This document shows, piece after piece, positions 17,196-24,924 of a DNA stretch of 64,000 nucleotides. Positions within the stretch are counted from its first letter, which is position 1; each line of letters opens with the position of its first letter. The notes under the pieces are model-generated. The model made no database searches. It was not told the origin of the DNA and saw only the letters and a program-made list of their open reading frames with translations. The stretch is from contig JADJRU010000004.1 of NCBI GenBank assembly GCA_016712105.1, positions 62,001 to 126,000 of the forward strand, in the 5' to 3' direction. The translations under genes were made by a program, and so were the position numbers. The stretch comes from Ahniella sp. Its GTDB lineage: Bacteria; Pseudomonadota; Gammaproteobacteria; Xanthomonadales; Ahniellaceae.

Positions 17196-19033
17196 CCAGA
17201 TCAGACCGTCGTCTTGTTGCCATGCTGACGAAGATAAAGTATGCCCTGTTGGGCATACTTCTCTGGTGGAACGCGTCTCCGCTGGTCGCAGGAGGCCCAT
17301 CGGACTTTACGCCGCACGGTACACAGCCCCATCTCGACTACTCATTGCAAGTGTCGGGAGACTGCCGCGGCTGCCACGACGGATTGTCGAACGGGGTATT
17401 CCGTCAGTTCCTGCCCAGCAACACTTGGGGTGGATCGATGATGGCGCACGCCGGGCGTGACCCGCTGTTCTGGGCCGCGCTGGATGTAGCCAACAACGAC
17501 ATACCGGGTGTTGGGGAATGGTGCCTGCGTTGTCATGCGCCACAGGCGTTCATGGAGGGCCGTGTCAAAGGCGTGGCCGGTGGTTCGACTGGGTGTGCTC
17601 TTCAGGGCGACTATGCCGCGAGTGATGATGGCCCCAACGACTTTTCGGGAGTTGGGTGTCACTTGTGTCACCGTCAGGTGAAGCCTGCCAGCCCGTTTCC
17701 GCCTCCCGCAAAACACGACAGCGGCAATATCGTGCTGGATGACAACAACCAGTGCGGGGAATTTTCTGGACCTTGTCGGTACGGCCCCTACAAGTACGAA
17801 GAGAACGATCCACTGACCCCCCCGCACGCGAGCGCCTACTCACCTTTCGTGAAACAAGGCGAGTTCTGCGGCAGCTGCCATGACGTGACCAGTCCCATAG
17901 TCAATGGATCTGCAGCCAAGACGCTGATCCTCAGTAATGGAACGGACACCGGCATTCCGTTTCCGATCGAACGGACTTTCAGCGAGTGGAAGGCCAGCGC
18001 GTTTGGCAATGTGTTGTTCAATGATGGATTCGCAGACCGTGAACCAAGTACGGATGAGGGGCGATTCGGCAGAACGTGCCAGTCCTGCCACATGCCCAAA
18101 TCAACCTCGCCCGAAGCGTTTGCGTGCATGATGACGAGTCCCGGTTCACGGGCCGGAAACCTGCCGGTTCATGAATTCGTTGGCGCAAACGTCTGGATGC
18201 TCACGGTCGTCAAGAACCTATATGGCATGGCGTTGGATCGTGTGGTGGATCTAGATGCGTCGATCGCCCGAACCCTCGACATGCTGCAAAACCGCTCAGC
18301 AACCATGGCAGTGAGCCTGGATCCATTTGGCGGCCCAGGGCAGAACCTGACTGCGCGAGTGCGCGTGACGAACCTGTCTGGCCACAAGCTGCCGACCGGT
18401 TACAGCGAGGGGCGTCGGATGTGGTTGAACGTCGAGGCTCGGGACGCGAATGGTGCGCTGATCTTCGAGAGTGGCGCTTACAACGCTGGGACTGCAGTGC
18501 TGACGGAAGATGCGCAGGCGAAGGTCTACGAGGTGCAGCAGGGCATGTGGAACAGTACGACGAACAATTGCGACATCAAGGATTCGATGAATCGCAAGGA
18601 ATTCCACTTCGTGTTGAACAACTGCATCGCGAAGGACAATCGTATTCCGCCGCAGGGCTTCACGGGCGCATTGGATCCGGAGATCCGGCCGGTGAACTAC
18701 GTTTATCCCGAAACCTCGCCGGGTTCGGGCGTGCTGGTGAACTACGACGACACGACATACACGATTCCGGTGCCCAACGGCACGCCGCTGCCGGTCAGCG
18801 TGCGGGCTCGGCTGCAGCACCAGGTCGCGAGCAAGGAATACATCGAGTTCCTGAGTCGCGAGGCGACGACCCACAACTTCCCGAGCGAGAACACCATGTG
18901 TGCGCCGCGGGTGTTGAGTTCTGGTCCTCGAACGCAGACCCGTGCGGCGTTCATGGTCGACCAGTGGAATACGACGAACAAGTCGCCGCCGGTGGTGATG
19001 GAAGATGTGACGGCGACTACTGCTGTGCGCTGA
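17192..19033 (+). CDS. Secreted pentahaem c-type cytochrome
   Basis: 613 aa with an N-terminal export signal (hydrophobic about 17-35) and five CxxCH haem sites at about residues 58-62 (CRGCH), 111-115 (CLRCH), 156-160 (CHLCH), 226-230 (CGSCH) and 296-300 (CQSCH). After the last haem comes a haem-free region of about 310 residues with beta-rich character (NLTARVRVTNLSGHKLPTGY). That segment resembles the 'GHKxPTGY' region of large multihaem proteins of the cytochrome c554/hydroxylamine oxidoreductase superfamily. It begins at the ATGA overlapping the upstream stop; the ATG at 17222 is an alternative with a tidier signal peptide. It is likely periplasmic or surface-exposed and handles electrons. 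Substrate unknown. Confidence 0.85.
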   Translation: MTRSDRRLVAMLTKIKYALLGILLWWNASPLVAGGPSDFTPHGTQPHLDYSLQVSGDCRGCHDGLSNGVFRQFLPSNTWGGSMMAHAGRDPLFWAALDVANNDIPGVGEWCLRCHAPQAFMEGRVKGVAGGSTGCALQGDYAASDDGPNDFSGVGCHLCHRQVKPASPFPPPAKHDSGNIVLDDNNQCGEFSGPCRYGPYKYEENDPLTPPHASAYSPFVKQGEFCGSCHDVTSPIVNGSAAKTLILSNGTDTGIPFPIERTFSEWKASAFGNVLFNDGFADREPSTDEGRFGRTCQSCHMPKSTSPEAFACMMTSPGSRAGNLPVHEFVGANVWMLTVVKNLYGMALDRVVDLDASIARTLDMLQNRSATMAVSLDPFGGPGQNLTARVRVTNLSGHKLPTGYSEGRRMWLNVEARDANGALIFESGAYNAGTAVLTEDAQAKVYEVQQGMWNSTTNNCDIKDSMNRKEFHFVLNNCIAKDNRIPPQGFTGALDPEIRPVNYVYPETSPGSGVLVNYDDTTYTIPVPNGTPLPVSVRARLQHQVASKEYIEFLSREATTHNFPSENTMCAPRVLSSGPRTQTRAAFMVDQWNTTNKSPPVVMEDVTATTAVR

Positions 19034-19091
19034 CACAGAGCCATTCTTCTACCGCTTGCGGCAGAGAAAACCTGTCGATCGGCAATGTTTT

Positions 19092-19298
19092 CTTCTCCCG
19101 CTTGCGGGAGAAGATGCCGACAGGCAGATGAGGGAAAGCTGGCGACGAACCGACTTCGGAGCCAATCTGTCCCTCATCCGGTCCTGCGGACCACCTTCTC
19201 CCGCTTGCGGGAGAAGGCAAGAGCTTCGCGCCAATCTGTCCCTCATCCGGCCTTCGGCCACCTTCTCCCGTTTACACGGAGAAGGGTTGGTTTTTGGG
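19092..19298. repeat. Tandem extragenic repeats with cttctcccg palindromes
   Basis: Three hairpins share the core cttctcccg...cgggagaag at 19092-19113, 19194-19217 and (degenerate) 19261-19285. The last two sit in a tandem unit of 69 bp that starts with the 21-mer at 19161-19181 and repeats at 19230-19250. The pattern matches a widespread class of extragenic palindromes found between genes in xanthomonads and relatives. No mobile gene is attached. Confidence 0.75.
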
Positions 19299-19409
19299 GC
19301 TTAACAGCCTTTTTAATCCACCCAGGCCTAGAGTCGCCCCACGTTAGTTGATTACACAGGCCCAACGGTCCTCGTAGTCGGATGACGGTAATCGGGGCAA
19401 CATCTTTTT

Positions 19410-19440
19410 AGCCCAGGGCACACACCTTGGGCTTTTTCTT
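19410..19440 (+). terminator. Intrinsic terminator
   Basis: agcccaggg...ccttgggct followed by ttttt on the + strand. The upstream transcript is not obvious: the nearest + strand gene, the cytochrome, ends 376 bp earlier. It could end that long 3' UTR or a small RNA. Confidence 0.7.
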
Positions 19441-19517
19441 GCCCGAAACCCGAATGGACCCCCGCGCCAAGGTTGGCAGCTTGCTAAGGCTTGGCGTTGC
19501 AGAATAAGGTTGCCGCC

Positions 19518-20208
19518 ATGCATATCCTCGTCATTGAAGACAATTCCGACATCGCCGCGAACGTGGGCGATTTTCTGGCCGACCGTGGCCATGTGGTCGA
19601 TTTCGCCGCCGACGGCATGACCGGGCTCAATCTGGCCTCGGCCGAGAACTTCGATGTGATCGTGCTGGACGTCACGCTGCCGGGCATCGACGGCCTGGAG
19701 CTCTGCCGGCGCCTGCGCAAGGATCTGAACAAGACCACGCCGGTGCTGATGCTCACTGCACGCGATGCGCTGCCGCAGAAGCTGGCCGGATTCGAGTCGG
19801 GTGCCGACGACTACATGACCAAGCCGTTTGCCCTGCAGGAACTCGAAGCGAGGGTGAATGTGTTGGGCCGTCGTGGGCGGGGCAATGTGTCGCGACAGTT
19901 GCAGGTCGGCGATCTGAGCTACAACCTCGACACGCTCACCGTCCAGCGCGGCGAGAAGGACATCACGCTGAACCCGATCGGCCTGAAATTGCTGCAGGCC
20001 CTGATGGAATCGTCGCCGTCGGTCGTCACGCGCAAGGAACTGGAACTTCGTGTGTGGGGCGAAGAACTGCCCGATAGCGACTCGCTGCGCGTGCATATCC
20101 ATGGTCTGCGCGTTGATCGACAAGCCGTTCCCCAAAGCCTTGATCCACACCCGCCATGGCATCGGCTACAGCCTGAGCGACCCGGATGCGTTACCGGCAA
20201 AGGCTTAA
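19518..20208 (+). CDS. OmpR-family response regulator (frameshifted near its end)
   Basis: About 229-230 aa. Receiver domain: acidic pocket VIEDN, phospho-acceptor VLDVTLPG (Asp about 52), Thr in LTARD and Lys in TKPF. A winged-helix DNA-binding domain follows (NPIGLKLLQALMESSPSVVTRKELELRVWGE). The visible frame departs from the family after HIHGLR at about 20110. In another frame the expected ending LIDKPFPKALIHTRHGIGYS continues to a TAA at 20206-20208. A two-base loss in the GC-repeat cgcg, or one extra base, explains it. The kinase ATG at 20186 lies inside this corrected ending, as usual for such pairs. If the frameshift is real, the recognition wing is scrambled. Confidence 0.85.
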
Positions 20209-21466
20209 AAGCCGCATCATCATTTCGTTCTTGTTGTTTGGCACGGCGCTGACGGCTGGCTTCGCGTTGGCTGTCGTGCAACTGCGTGCGTATCTGGAAG
20301 ACCAGTTGATCGGCCGGCAGCTGAGCCTTGAGCTCAGCAACTACGAAAGCCAGTTCCGGCGCGACCCGGACAATATCGCCACGTTCAGCCGCATCCAGGG
20401 TGCGGTCTACAGCGAGCGAAAACGCGCGAACGTCCCGAACAACTGGCGCGCCCTGCCGAACGGGGTGCATACCATTCTGGACGACACCCAGAGTGCGTTC
20501 TCGCAAGCCTACAAACTGGCGGTCCGCAAGGACGGCGACTACTGGTTTTTCCTGCAGTACGACATCTCGCATGAGCTGAAACTGCGCAGTCGCATCAACT
20601 GGGCCCTGATCGGGTTTGTGGTGCTGTTCTCGGGGATCTCGGCGTTGATCGCGTTCTGGTCGGCATCCAGCGTGATGCGACCGGTGGCCGATCTGGCCGA
20701 AAGGCTGACCGGGTTCCGCGGCGAAGCGAAGCCGGCGCCCTTGAAGCCTCATTTTGCGGAAGACGAAGTCGGCCAGTTGGCCGCCAAACTCGACGACTAC
20801 GCCGAACGCCTCACTGCGCTGGTCGAGCGCGACAAGGAGTTCAACGCCGATGTGTCGCATGAACTGCGCACACCGATCGCCGTGATCAGTGGCGCCACCG
20901 AATTGTTGCTGGCGCAGGAAGATGTGCCTGAGAAGGCCAAACAGCGCCTGCGGCGAATAGAGCGCGCAGTGCGGCAGTCGAATGAACTGATTGAAGTGCT
21001 GCTGTTGCTGTCGCGACACGAGAAGCAGGGCCCGGCACATGGCGAGGAAACCCGCGTACTGCCGGTCGTCGAGCAGGTGTTTGATACCCACCGGGTGCAG
21101 ATTGGCCAGAAGCCGGTCACGCTTCGGATCGACATGGAATCCGACGCCCATGTGGTGGCCCCACCAGCGGTTCTGGCCGTCGCGCTGGGCAATTTGGTGG
21201 GGAATGCCATCAAGTACACGCCGGCCGGGGAGATTGTCGTCACGATCCGCGCCGATTCGGTTGAGGTGCTCGATCAGGGCCCCGGGATCGAACAAGGGCA
21301 GGCCGAACATCTGTTCACGCGCGGCGTGCGTGGCAAGGACGCAGCCGGCAAGGGCGGCGGGCTGGGCCTCGCCATCGTCCGCCGGATCTGTGCCCTCTAT
21401 GGCTGGAGTGTGTCGCTGGCCCCGGCACCCGAACGCGGCGCGCTCGCCACTTTGCGTTTTTCATAA
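20186..21466 (+). CDS. Sensor histidine kinase
   Basis: 426 aa. The first membrane helix is at about 10-32, a periplasmic sensor of about 100 residues follows, and the second helix is at about 138-160 (WALIGFVVLFSGISALIAF). A HAMP-like linker leads to the HisKA dimerisation box with FNADVSHELRTPIAVI (His about 231). The catalytic domain has the N box (LGNLVGNAIKYT), G1 (VLDQGPGI) and G2 (KGGGLGLAIV). It pairs with the overlapping response regulator upstream. The signal sensed is unknown. No adjacent target gene stands out; trpE follows 54 bp later. Confidence 0.9.
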   Translation: MRYRQRLKSRIIISFLLFGTALTAGFALAVVQLRAYLEDQLIGRQLSLELSNYESQFRRDPDNIATFSRIQGAVYSERKRANVPNNWRALPNGVHTILDDTQSAFSQAYKLAVRKDGDYWFFLQYDISHELKLRSRINWALIGFVVLFSGISALIAFWSASSVMRPVADLAERLTGFRGEAKPAPLKPHFAEDEVGQLAAKLDDYAERLTALVERDKEFNADVSHELRTPIAVISGATELLLAQEDVPEKAKQRLRRIERAVRQSNELIEVLLLLSRHEKQGPAHGEETRVLPVVEQVFDTHRVQIGQKPVTLRIDMESDAHVVAPPAVLAVALGNLVGNAIKYTPAGEIVVTIRADSVEVLDQGPGIEQGQAEHLFTRGVRGKDAAGKGGGLGLAIVRRICALYGWSVSLAPAPERGALATLRFS

Positions 21467-21520
21467 GCGGCACACGGGTCGGCCCGTATACTTGGCGACT
21501 GTCTCCCGTACAACGCGCCC

Positions 21521-22999
21521 ATGAACCTCACTGCTGAACAATTCGCCGAACTCAAGGCCCAGGGATTCAACCGGATCCCCGTGGTGCGCGAGGTGTTGTC
21601 TGACCTCGACACACCCCTTTCCGTGTACCTGAAACTGGCGGACGGTCCGTTTGCGTATCTGTTCGAGTCCGTTGAGGGCGGCGAGAGCTGGGGCCGTTAC
21701 TCCATCATCGGCCTGCCGGCACGGCGTACCTACGCATTACGCGGCCGCACGCTGACCGTGCGCCAACTCGGTGAAGTGATCGAAACGCGTGAACTGGCCG
21801 ATCCATTGACTGACATCGAGGCCATTCGCGCCGGTTTCCGGGTGCCGAAGCTGGAAGGTCTGCCGGCCTTCACCGGCGGTCTGGTCGGGTACTTCGGGTT
21901 CGAGACCATCGCTTACATCGAAGACAAACTGCAGAGCCCGGACAAACCCGACCAACTGGGCACAGATGACGTGCTGCTGATGTTGTCCGAAGAAGTGGCG
22001 GTCTTCGACAATCTCAAGGGCCGGCTGTATCTGATTGTCCATGCTGATCCTGATGAGCCACAGGCTCAGTCGAAGGCCGAACGTCGCCTCGATGAGCTGA
22101 CGTTCCGCTTGCGCCATTCGGGACGCAGTTATCCGGAAGTGCTGGACCCGACGATGCTGGACGAAACCGATTTCATCTCCGGTTTCACGCGCGAGGGATT
22201 CCTCGCGGCAGTCGCCAAATGCCAGGAACTGATCCGTGCGGGTGACGTTTTTCAAGTGGTGTTGTCACAACGGCTGTCGGTGCCGTTCAAGGCACGGCCC
22301 GTCGATGTGTATCGTGCGCTGCGTGCGTTGAACCCATCGCCTTATATGTACTTTCTCGATCTGGGTCGGACCCAGATCGTCGGCTCGTCGCCCGAAATCC
22401 TGGTGCGCCTGAAGGATGGCGAAGTGACCGTGCGCCCGATTGCCGGCACACGTCCGCGCGGGAAGACCCCGGAGCAAGACCTCCAGTTCGAGCGCGATCT
22501 GCTTGCCGATCCGAAGGAACGTGCGGAACACCTGATGCTGATTGACCTCGGCCGGAACGACGTGGGTCGTGTAGCCGAAGTCGGCAGTGTGCACGTGCCC
22601 GAGCAGATGGTCATCGAGCGGTACTCGCACGTCATGCACATCGTCAGCGAAGTGCGCGGCAAACTGCGGGCAGGGCTGAGCTACATGGATGTGCTGAAGG
22701 CCGCGTTTCCTGCCGGCACCGTCAGCGGAGCGCCGAAGATCCGAGCCTTGCAGGTCATTCAGGAGCTGGAGCCGGTCAAGCGGAATGTCTACTCAGGCGC
22801 GGTGGGTTACTTGAACTGGTGGGGCGAAGCCGATACCGCCATCGCGATCCGTACCGCGTTGATCCAGGACGGCATGCTGCATGTGCAGGCCGGTGCCGGC
22901 ATCGTCTACGACTCCGATCCCGAAAAGGAATGGGAGGAAACGATGAACAAGGGCAGGGCGCTGTTCCGCGCGGTCGCGCACGCTGCGAGCGGGTTGTAG
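21521..22999 (+). CDS. trpE: Anthranilate synthase component I
   Basis: TrpE, 492 aa, makes anthranilate from chorismate with ammonia or glutamine-derived nitrogen from TrpG; first committed step of tryptophan synthesis. The chorismate-binding domain is complete: GDVFQVVLSQR, GSSPEILVRL, IAGTRPRG, DLGRNDVGRV and AAFPAGTVSGAPKIRA. The N-terminal feedback region carries an LLES-equivalent (LFESVEGGESWGRYS). No trpG, trpD or trpC follows in this window; a 33-bp inverted repeat overlaps the stop codon. I see no obvious leader peptide or attenuator in the 54 bp before the start. Confidence 0.95.
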   Translation: MNLTAEQFAELKAQGFNRIPVVREVLSDLDTPLSVYLKLADGPFAYLFESVEGGESWGRYSIIGLPARRTYALRGRTLTVRQLGEVIETRELADPLTDIEAIRAGFRVPKLEGLPAFTGGLVGYFGFETIAYIEDKLQSPDKPDQLGTDDVLLMLSEEVAVFDNLKGRLYLIVHADPDEPQAQSKAERRLDELTFRLRHSGRSYPEVLDPTMLDETDFISGFTREGFLAAVAKCQELIRAGDVFQVVLSQRLSVPFKARPVDVYRALRALNPSPYMYFLDLGRTQIVGSSPEILVRLKDGEVTVRPIAGTRPRGKTPEQDLQFERDLLADPKERAEHLMLIDLGRNDVGRVAEVGSVHVPEQMVIERYSHVMHIVSEVRGKLRAGLSYMDVLKAAFPAGTVSGAPKIRALQVIQELEPVKRNVYSGAVGYLNWWGEADTAIAIRTALIQDGMLHVQAGAGIVYDSDPEKEWEETMNKGRALFRAVAHAASGL

Positions 23000-23206
23000 G
23001 CTGGGCTGAGCGCAAGCGAAGCCCAGCTGCTGGCCTGAAAATCAGGCACCCGAGTGAAGCCGGGCTCTCGAAGCCGAACGAAGCGAATGCTTCAAGCCTC
23101 GAACGTTCCGTGCGGAAACTCGCGCGGTCGCAGGACATGCCCACACCGAGTTTCCTGTTGGCTTGTCCCAAGTAGCTGGGCTTCGCTTGCGCTCAGCCCA
23201 GCCTAC
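22996..23206. repeat. Perfect 33-bp inverted repeat flanking a 145-bp spacer
   Basis: The 33 bases at 22996-23028 (starting gtaggctgggctgagcgcaa) are the exact reverse complement of 23174-23206, with 145 bp between. The left arm contains the trpE TAG stop. The element fills almost the whole gap between convergent trpE and kbl. It looks like a paired REP (REPIN-type) mobile palindrome or MITE-like unit. A transcript from either side could fold into a long stem and act as a two-way terminator. No target-site duplication is obvious. Confidence 0.85.
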
Positions 23207-23212
23207 ACATCG

Positions 23213-24415
23213 TCAGCCTTGCACAACACCCAACTCGCGACCGACTTCCGTGAACGATGCGATGGCCTGGTCGAGATGTGCGCGGGTATGTGCGGCACTC
23301 ATTTGGGTACGGATGCGGGCCTGGCCTTTCGGGACGACCGGGAAGAAGAAGCCGATCACGTAGATGCCTCGCGCCAACAGACCTTCGGCCATACGCTGGG
23401 CAAGCGGGGCGTCGTAGACCATGACCGGCACGATCGGATGTTCACCGGGTTTCAGGTCGAAGCCTGCTGCGGTCATCTTTTCGCGGAAATACGCCGTGTT
23501 CTCTCGGAGTTGGGCACGCAGGTGACCTGAGCTTTCGAGCATGTCGAACGCCTTGATGCCGGCGGCCACCACATGCGGCGGCAGGGAGTTCGAGAACAGG
23601 TACGGCCGCGAGCGCTGACGCAGGAGCTCGATGACTTCGCGTTTGCCGGTCGTGAACCCGCCCAATGCACCACCCATGGCTTTGCCCAGGGTGCCGGTGA
23701 AGATGTCGATTCGCGCCAATGCCCCACGGACTTCGGCGCTGCCCTTGCCGTGTTCACCCAGGAATCCGGTCGCGTGGCATTCGTCGATATGCACGAGCGC
23801 GCCGTATTGTTCGGCCAGATCACAGATGCGATCGAGCGGCGCGATGAAACCGTCCATCGAGAACACGCCGTCGGTACTGATCAGAATGTTGCGGGCGCCG
23901 GCTGCCCGGGCGGCCTGAAGCTGGGTTTCCAGGTCGGCCATGTCGCAGTTGGCATATCGGAAACGCTTGGCCTTGCAGAGCCGGACCCCATCGATGATCG
24001 ACGCATGGTTCAAGGCATCCGAAATGATCGCGTCCTCTTCGCCCAGCAGCGGCTCATACAAGCCGCCGTTGGCGTCGAAACACGCCGCATACAGGATCGT
24101 GTCTTCGGTGCCGAAGAACCGGGCGATCTGTGCTTCCAGCTGTTTGTGGAGATCCTGAGTGCCGCAGATGAACCGCACGCTGGCCATGCCGAAGCCATGG
24201 CTGTCCAGTGCATCCTTGGCGGCAGCGATGATGTCGGGATGGTCGGCCAGACCGAGATAGTTGTTCGCGCAGAAGTTCAGCACGCGCCGGCCGTCGGCCA
24301 GCGTGATTTCAGCGCTCTGCGGGCTGGCAATGATGCGCTCCCGCTTGAACAGCCCCTGCGCCTCGATGGAACGGAGTTCTTCGGCATAACGGGCGTACGT
24401 CTCGGTCTTGCTCAT
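23213..24415 (-). CDS. kbl: Glycine C-acetyltransferase (2-amino-3-ketobutyrate CoA ligase)
   Basis: PLP enzyme of 400 aa in the alpha-oxoamine synthase family that, with threonine dehydrogenase, converts threonine to glycine and acetyl-CoA. Visible marks are NNYLGLADHP, DGVFSMDG (PLP-binding Asp region), ECHATGFLG and the Schiff-base Lys in TGTLGKAMGGALGG. The ATG at 24415 follows a good aggag site. It is the second gene after queF, 15 bp downstream. No tdh is present nearby. Confidence 0.93.
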   Translation of the reverse strand: MSKTETYARYAEELRSIEAQGLFKRERIIASPQSAEITLADGRRVLNFCANNYLGLADHPDIIAAAKDALDSHGFGMASVRFICGTQDLHKQLEAQIARFFGTEDTILYAACFDANGGLYEPLLGEEDAIISDALNHASIIDGVRLCKAKRFRYANCDMADLETQLQAARAAGARNILISTDGVFSMDGFIAPLDRICDLAEQYGALVHIDECHATGFLGEHGKGSAEVRGALARIDIFTGTLGKAMGGALGGFTTGKREVIELLRQRSRPYLFSNSLPPHVVAAGIKAFDMLESSGHLRAQLRENTAYFREKMTAAGFDLKPGEHPIVPVMVYDAPLAQRMAEGLLARGIYVIGFFFPVVPKGQARIRTQMSAAHTRAHLDQAIASFTEVGRELGVVQG

Positions 24416-24430
24416 GGGGCCAACTCCTGA

Positions 24431-24820
24431 TCAGGGCAGTTCGATGCGCGGTTTGGGCTTGTAGCCCTTCGCCAGGTGTTCGGCGACGACGGTCGTGTAG
24501 ATGCCGCCACGGACATACCATTCGGCCGTCAGACGCATGAATCGCGGCTTGGTGGCCTTGACCAGATCTTCGAGGATCTTGTTCGTGACGGCCTCGTGGA
24601 ACGCGCCTTCGTCCCGGTAGCTCCACATATAGAGCTTCAGCGACTTGAGTTCCACGCAGGTTTTGTCGGCGATGTACTCCAGATGCAGGGTGGCGAAGTC
24701 CGGTTGCCCCGTTTTGGGGCACAGGCAGGTGAACTCCGGAATCCGCATGCGAATGGTATAGTCGCGTTTCGGTTCGGGGTTCGGAAACGTCTCGAGCGTC
24801 TTGGACGGCTTGGTACTCAT
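24431..24820 (-). CDS. queF: QueF, NADPH-dependent preQ0 reductase
   Basis: Reduces 7-cyano-7-deazaguanine (preQ0) to preQ1 in queuosine biosynthesis. It is the short unimodular type, 129 aa, T-fold. The nucleophilic Cys lies in FTCLCPKTGQPDFA, and the family NADPH/substrate segment ELKSLKLYMWSYRDEGAFHE is complete. The frame is open to 24910, but the ATG at 24820 (MSTKPSK) gives the family length. It shares a transcript with kbl. I see no preQ1 riboswitch in the short gap to smc. Confidence 0.92.
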   Translation of the reverse strand: MSTKPSKTLETFPNPEPKRDYTIRMRIPEFTCLCPKTGQPDFATLHLEYIADKTCVELKSLKLYMWSYRDEGAFHEAVTNKILEDLVKATKPRFMRLTAEWYVRGGIYTTVVAEHLAKGYKPKPRIELP

Positions 24821-24924
24821 GGCCGTAATCCTGATTTGAAGTTGAACAAGGCCGCGCACGTTAATCGACGCGGAGCCGGGAGGCAATCGCCCCAGCCCGG
24901 AAATTGCCATCTACTGAGTGAAAC

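Larger units (their letters stand above)
19034..19517. other. Repeat-rich intergenic region before the two-component system
   Basis: About 480 bases without a gene. It holds three short palindromes and a tandem repeat (19092-19298, separate entry), then a stretch ending in an intrinsic terminator at 19410-19440. The segment just before that terminator (about 19335-19410) could encode a small RNA, but I recognise no family. Confidence 0.5.

Noticed and set aside
18296..19036. 246-codon minus-strand frame in the cytochrome gene
   Set aside because: Antisense of the cytochrome C-terminal region; no domain and no start signal.
19092..19285. Hairpin array as a CRISPR array
   Set aside because: Repeats are palindromic with unequal spacing, only three copies, and no unique spacers of constant length.
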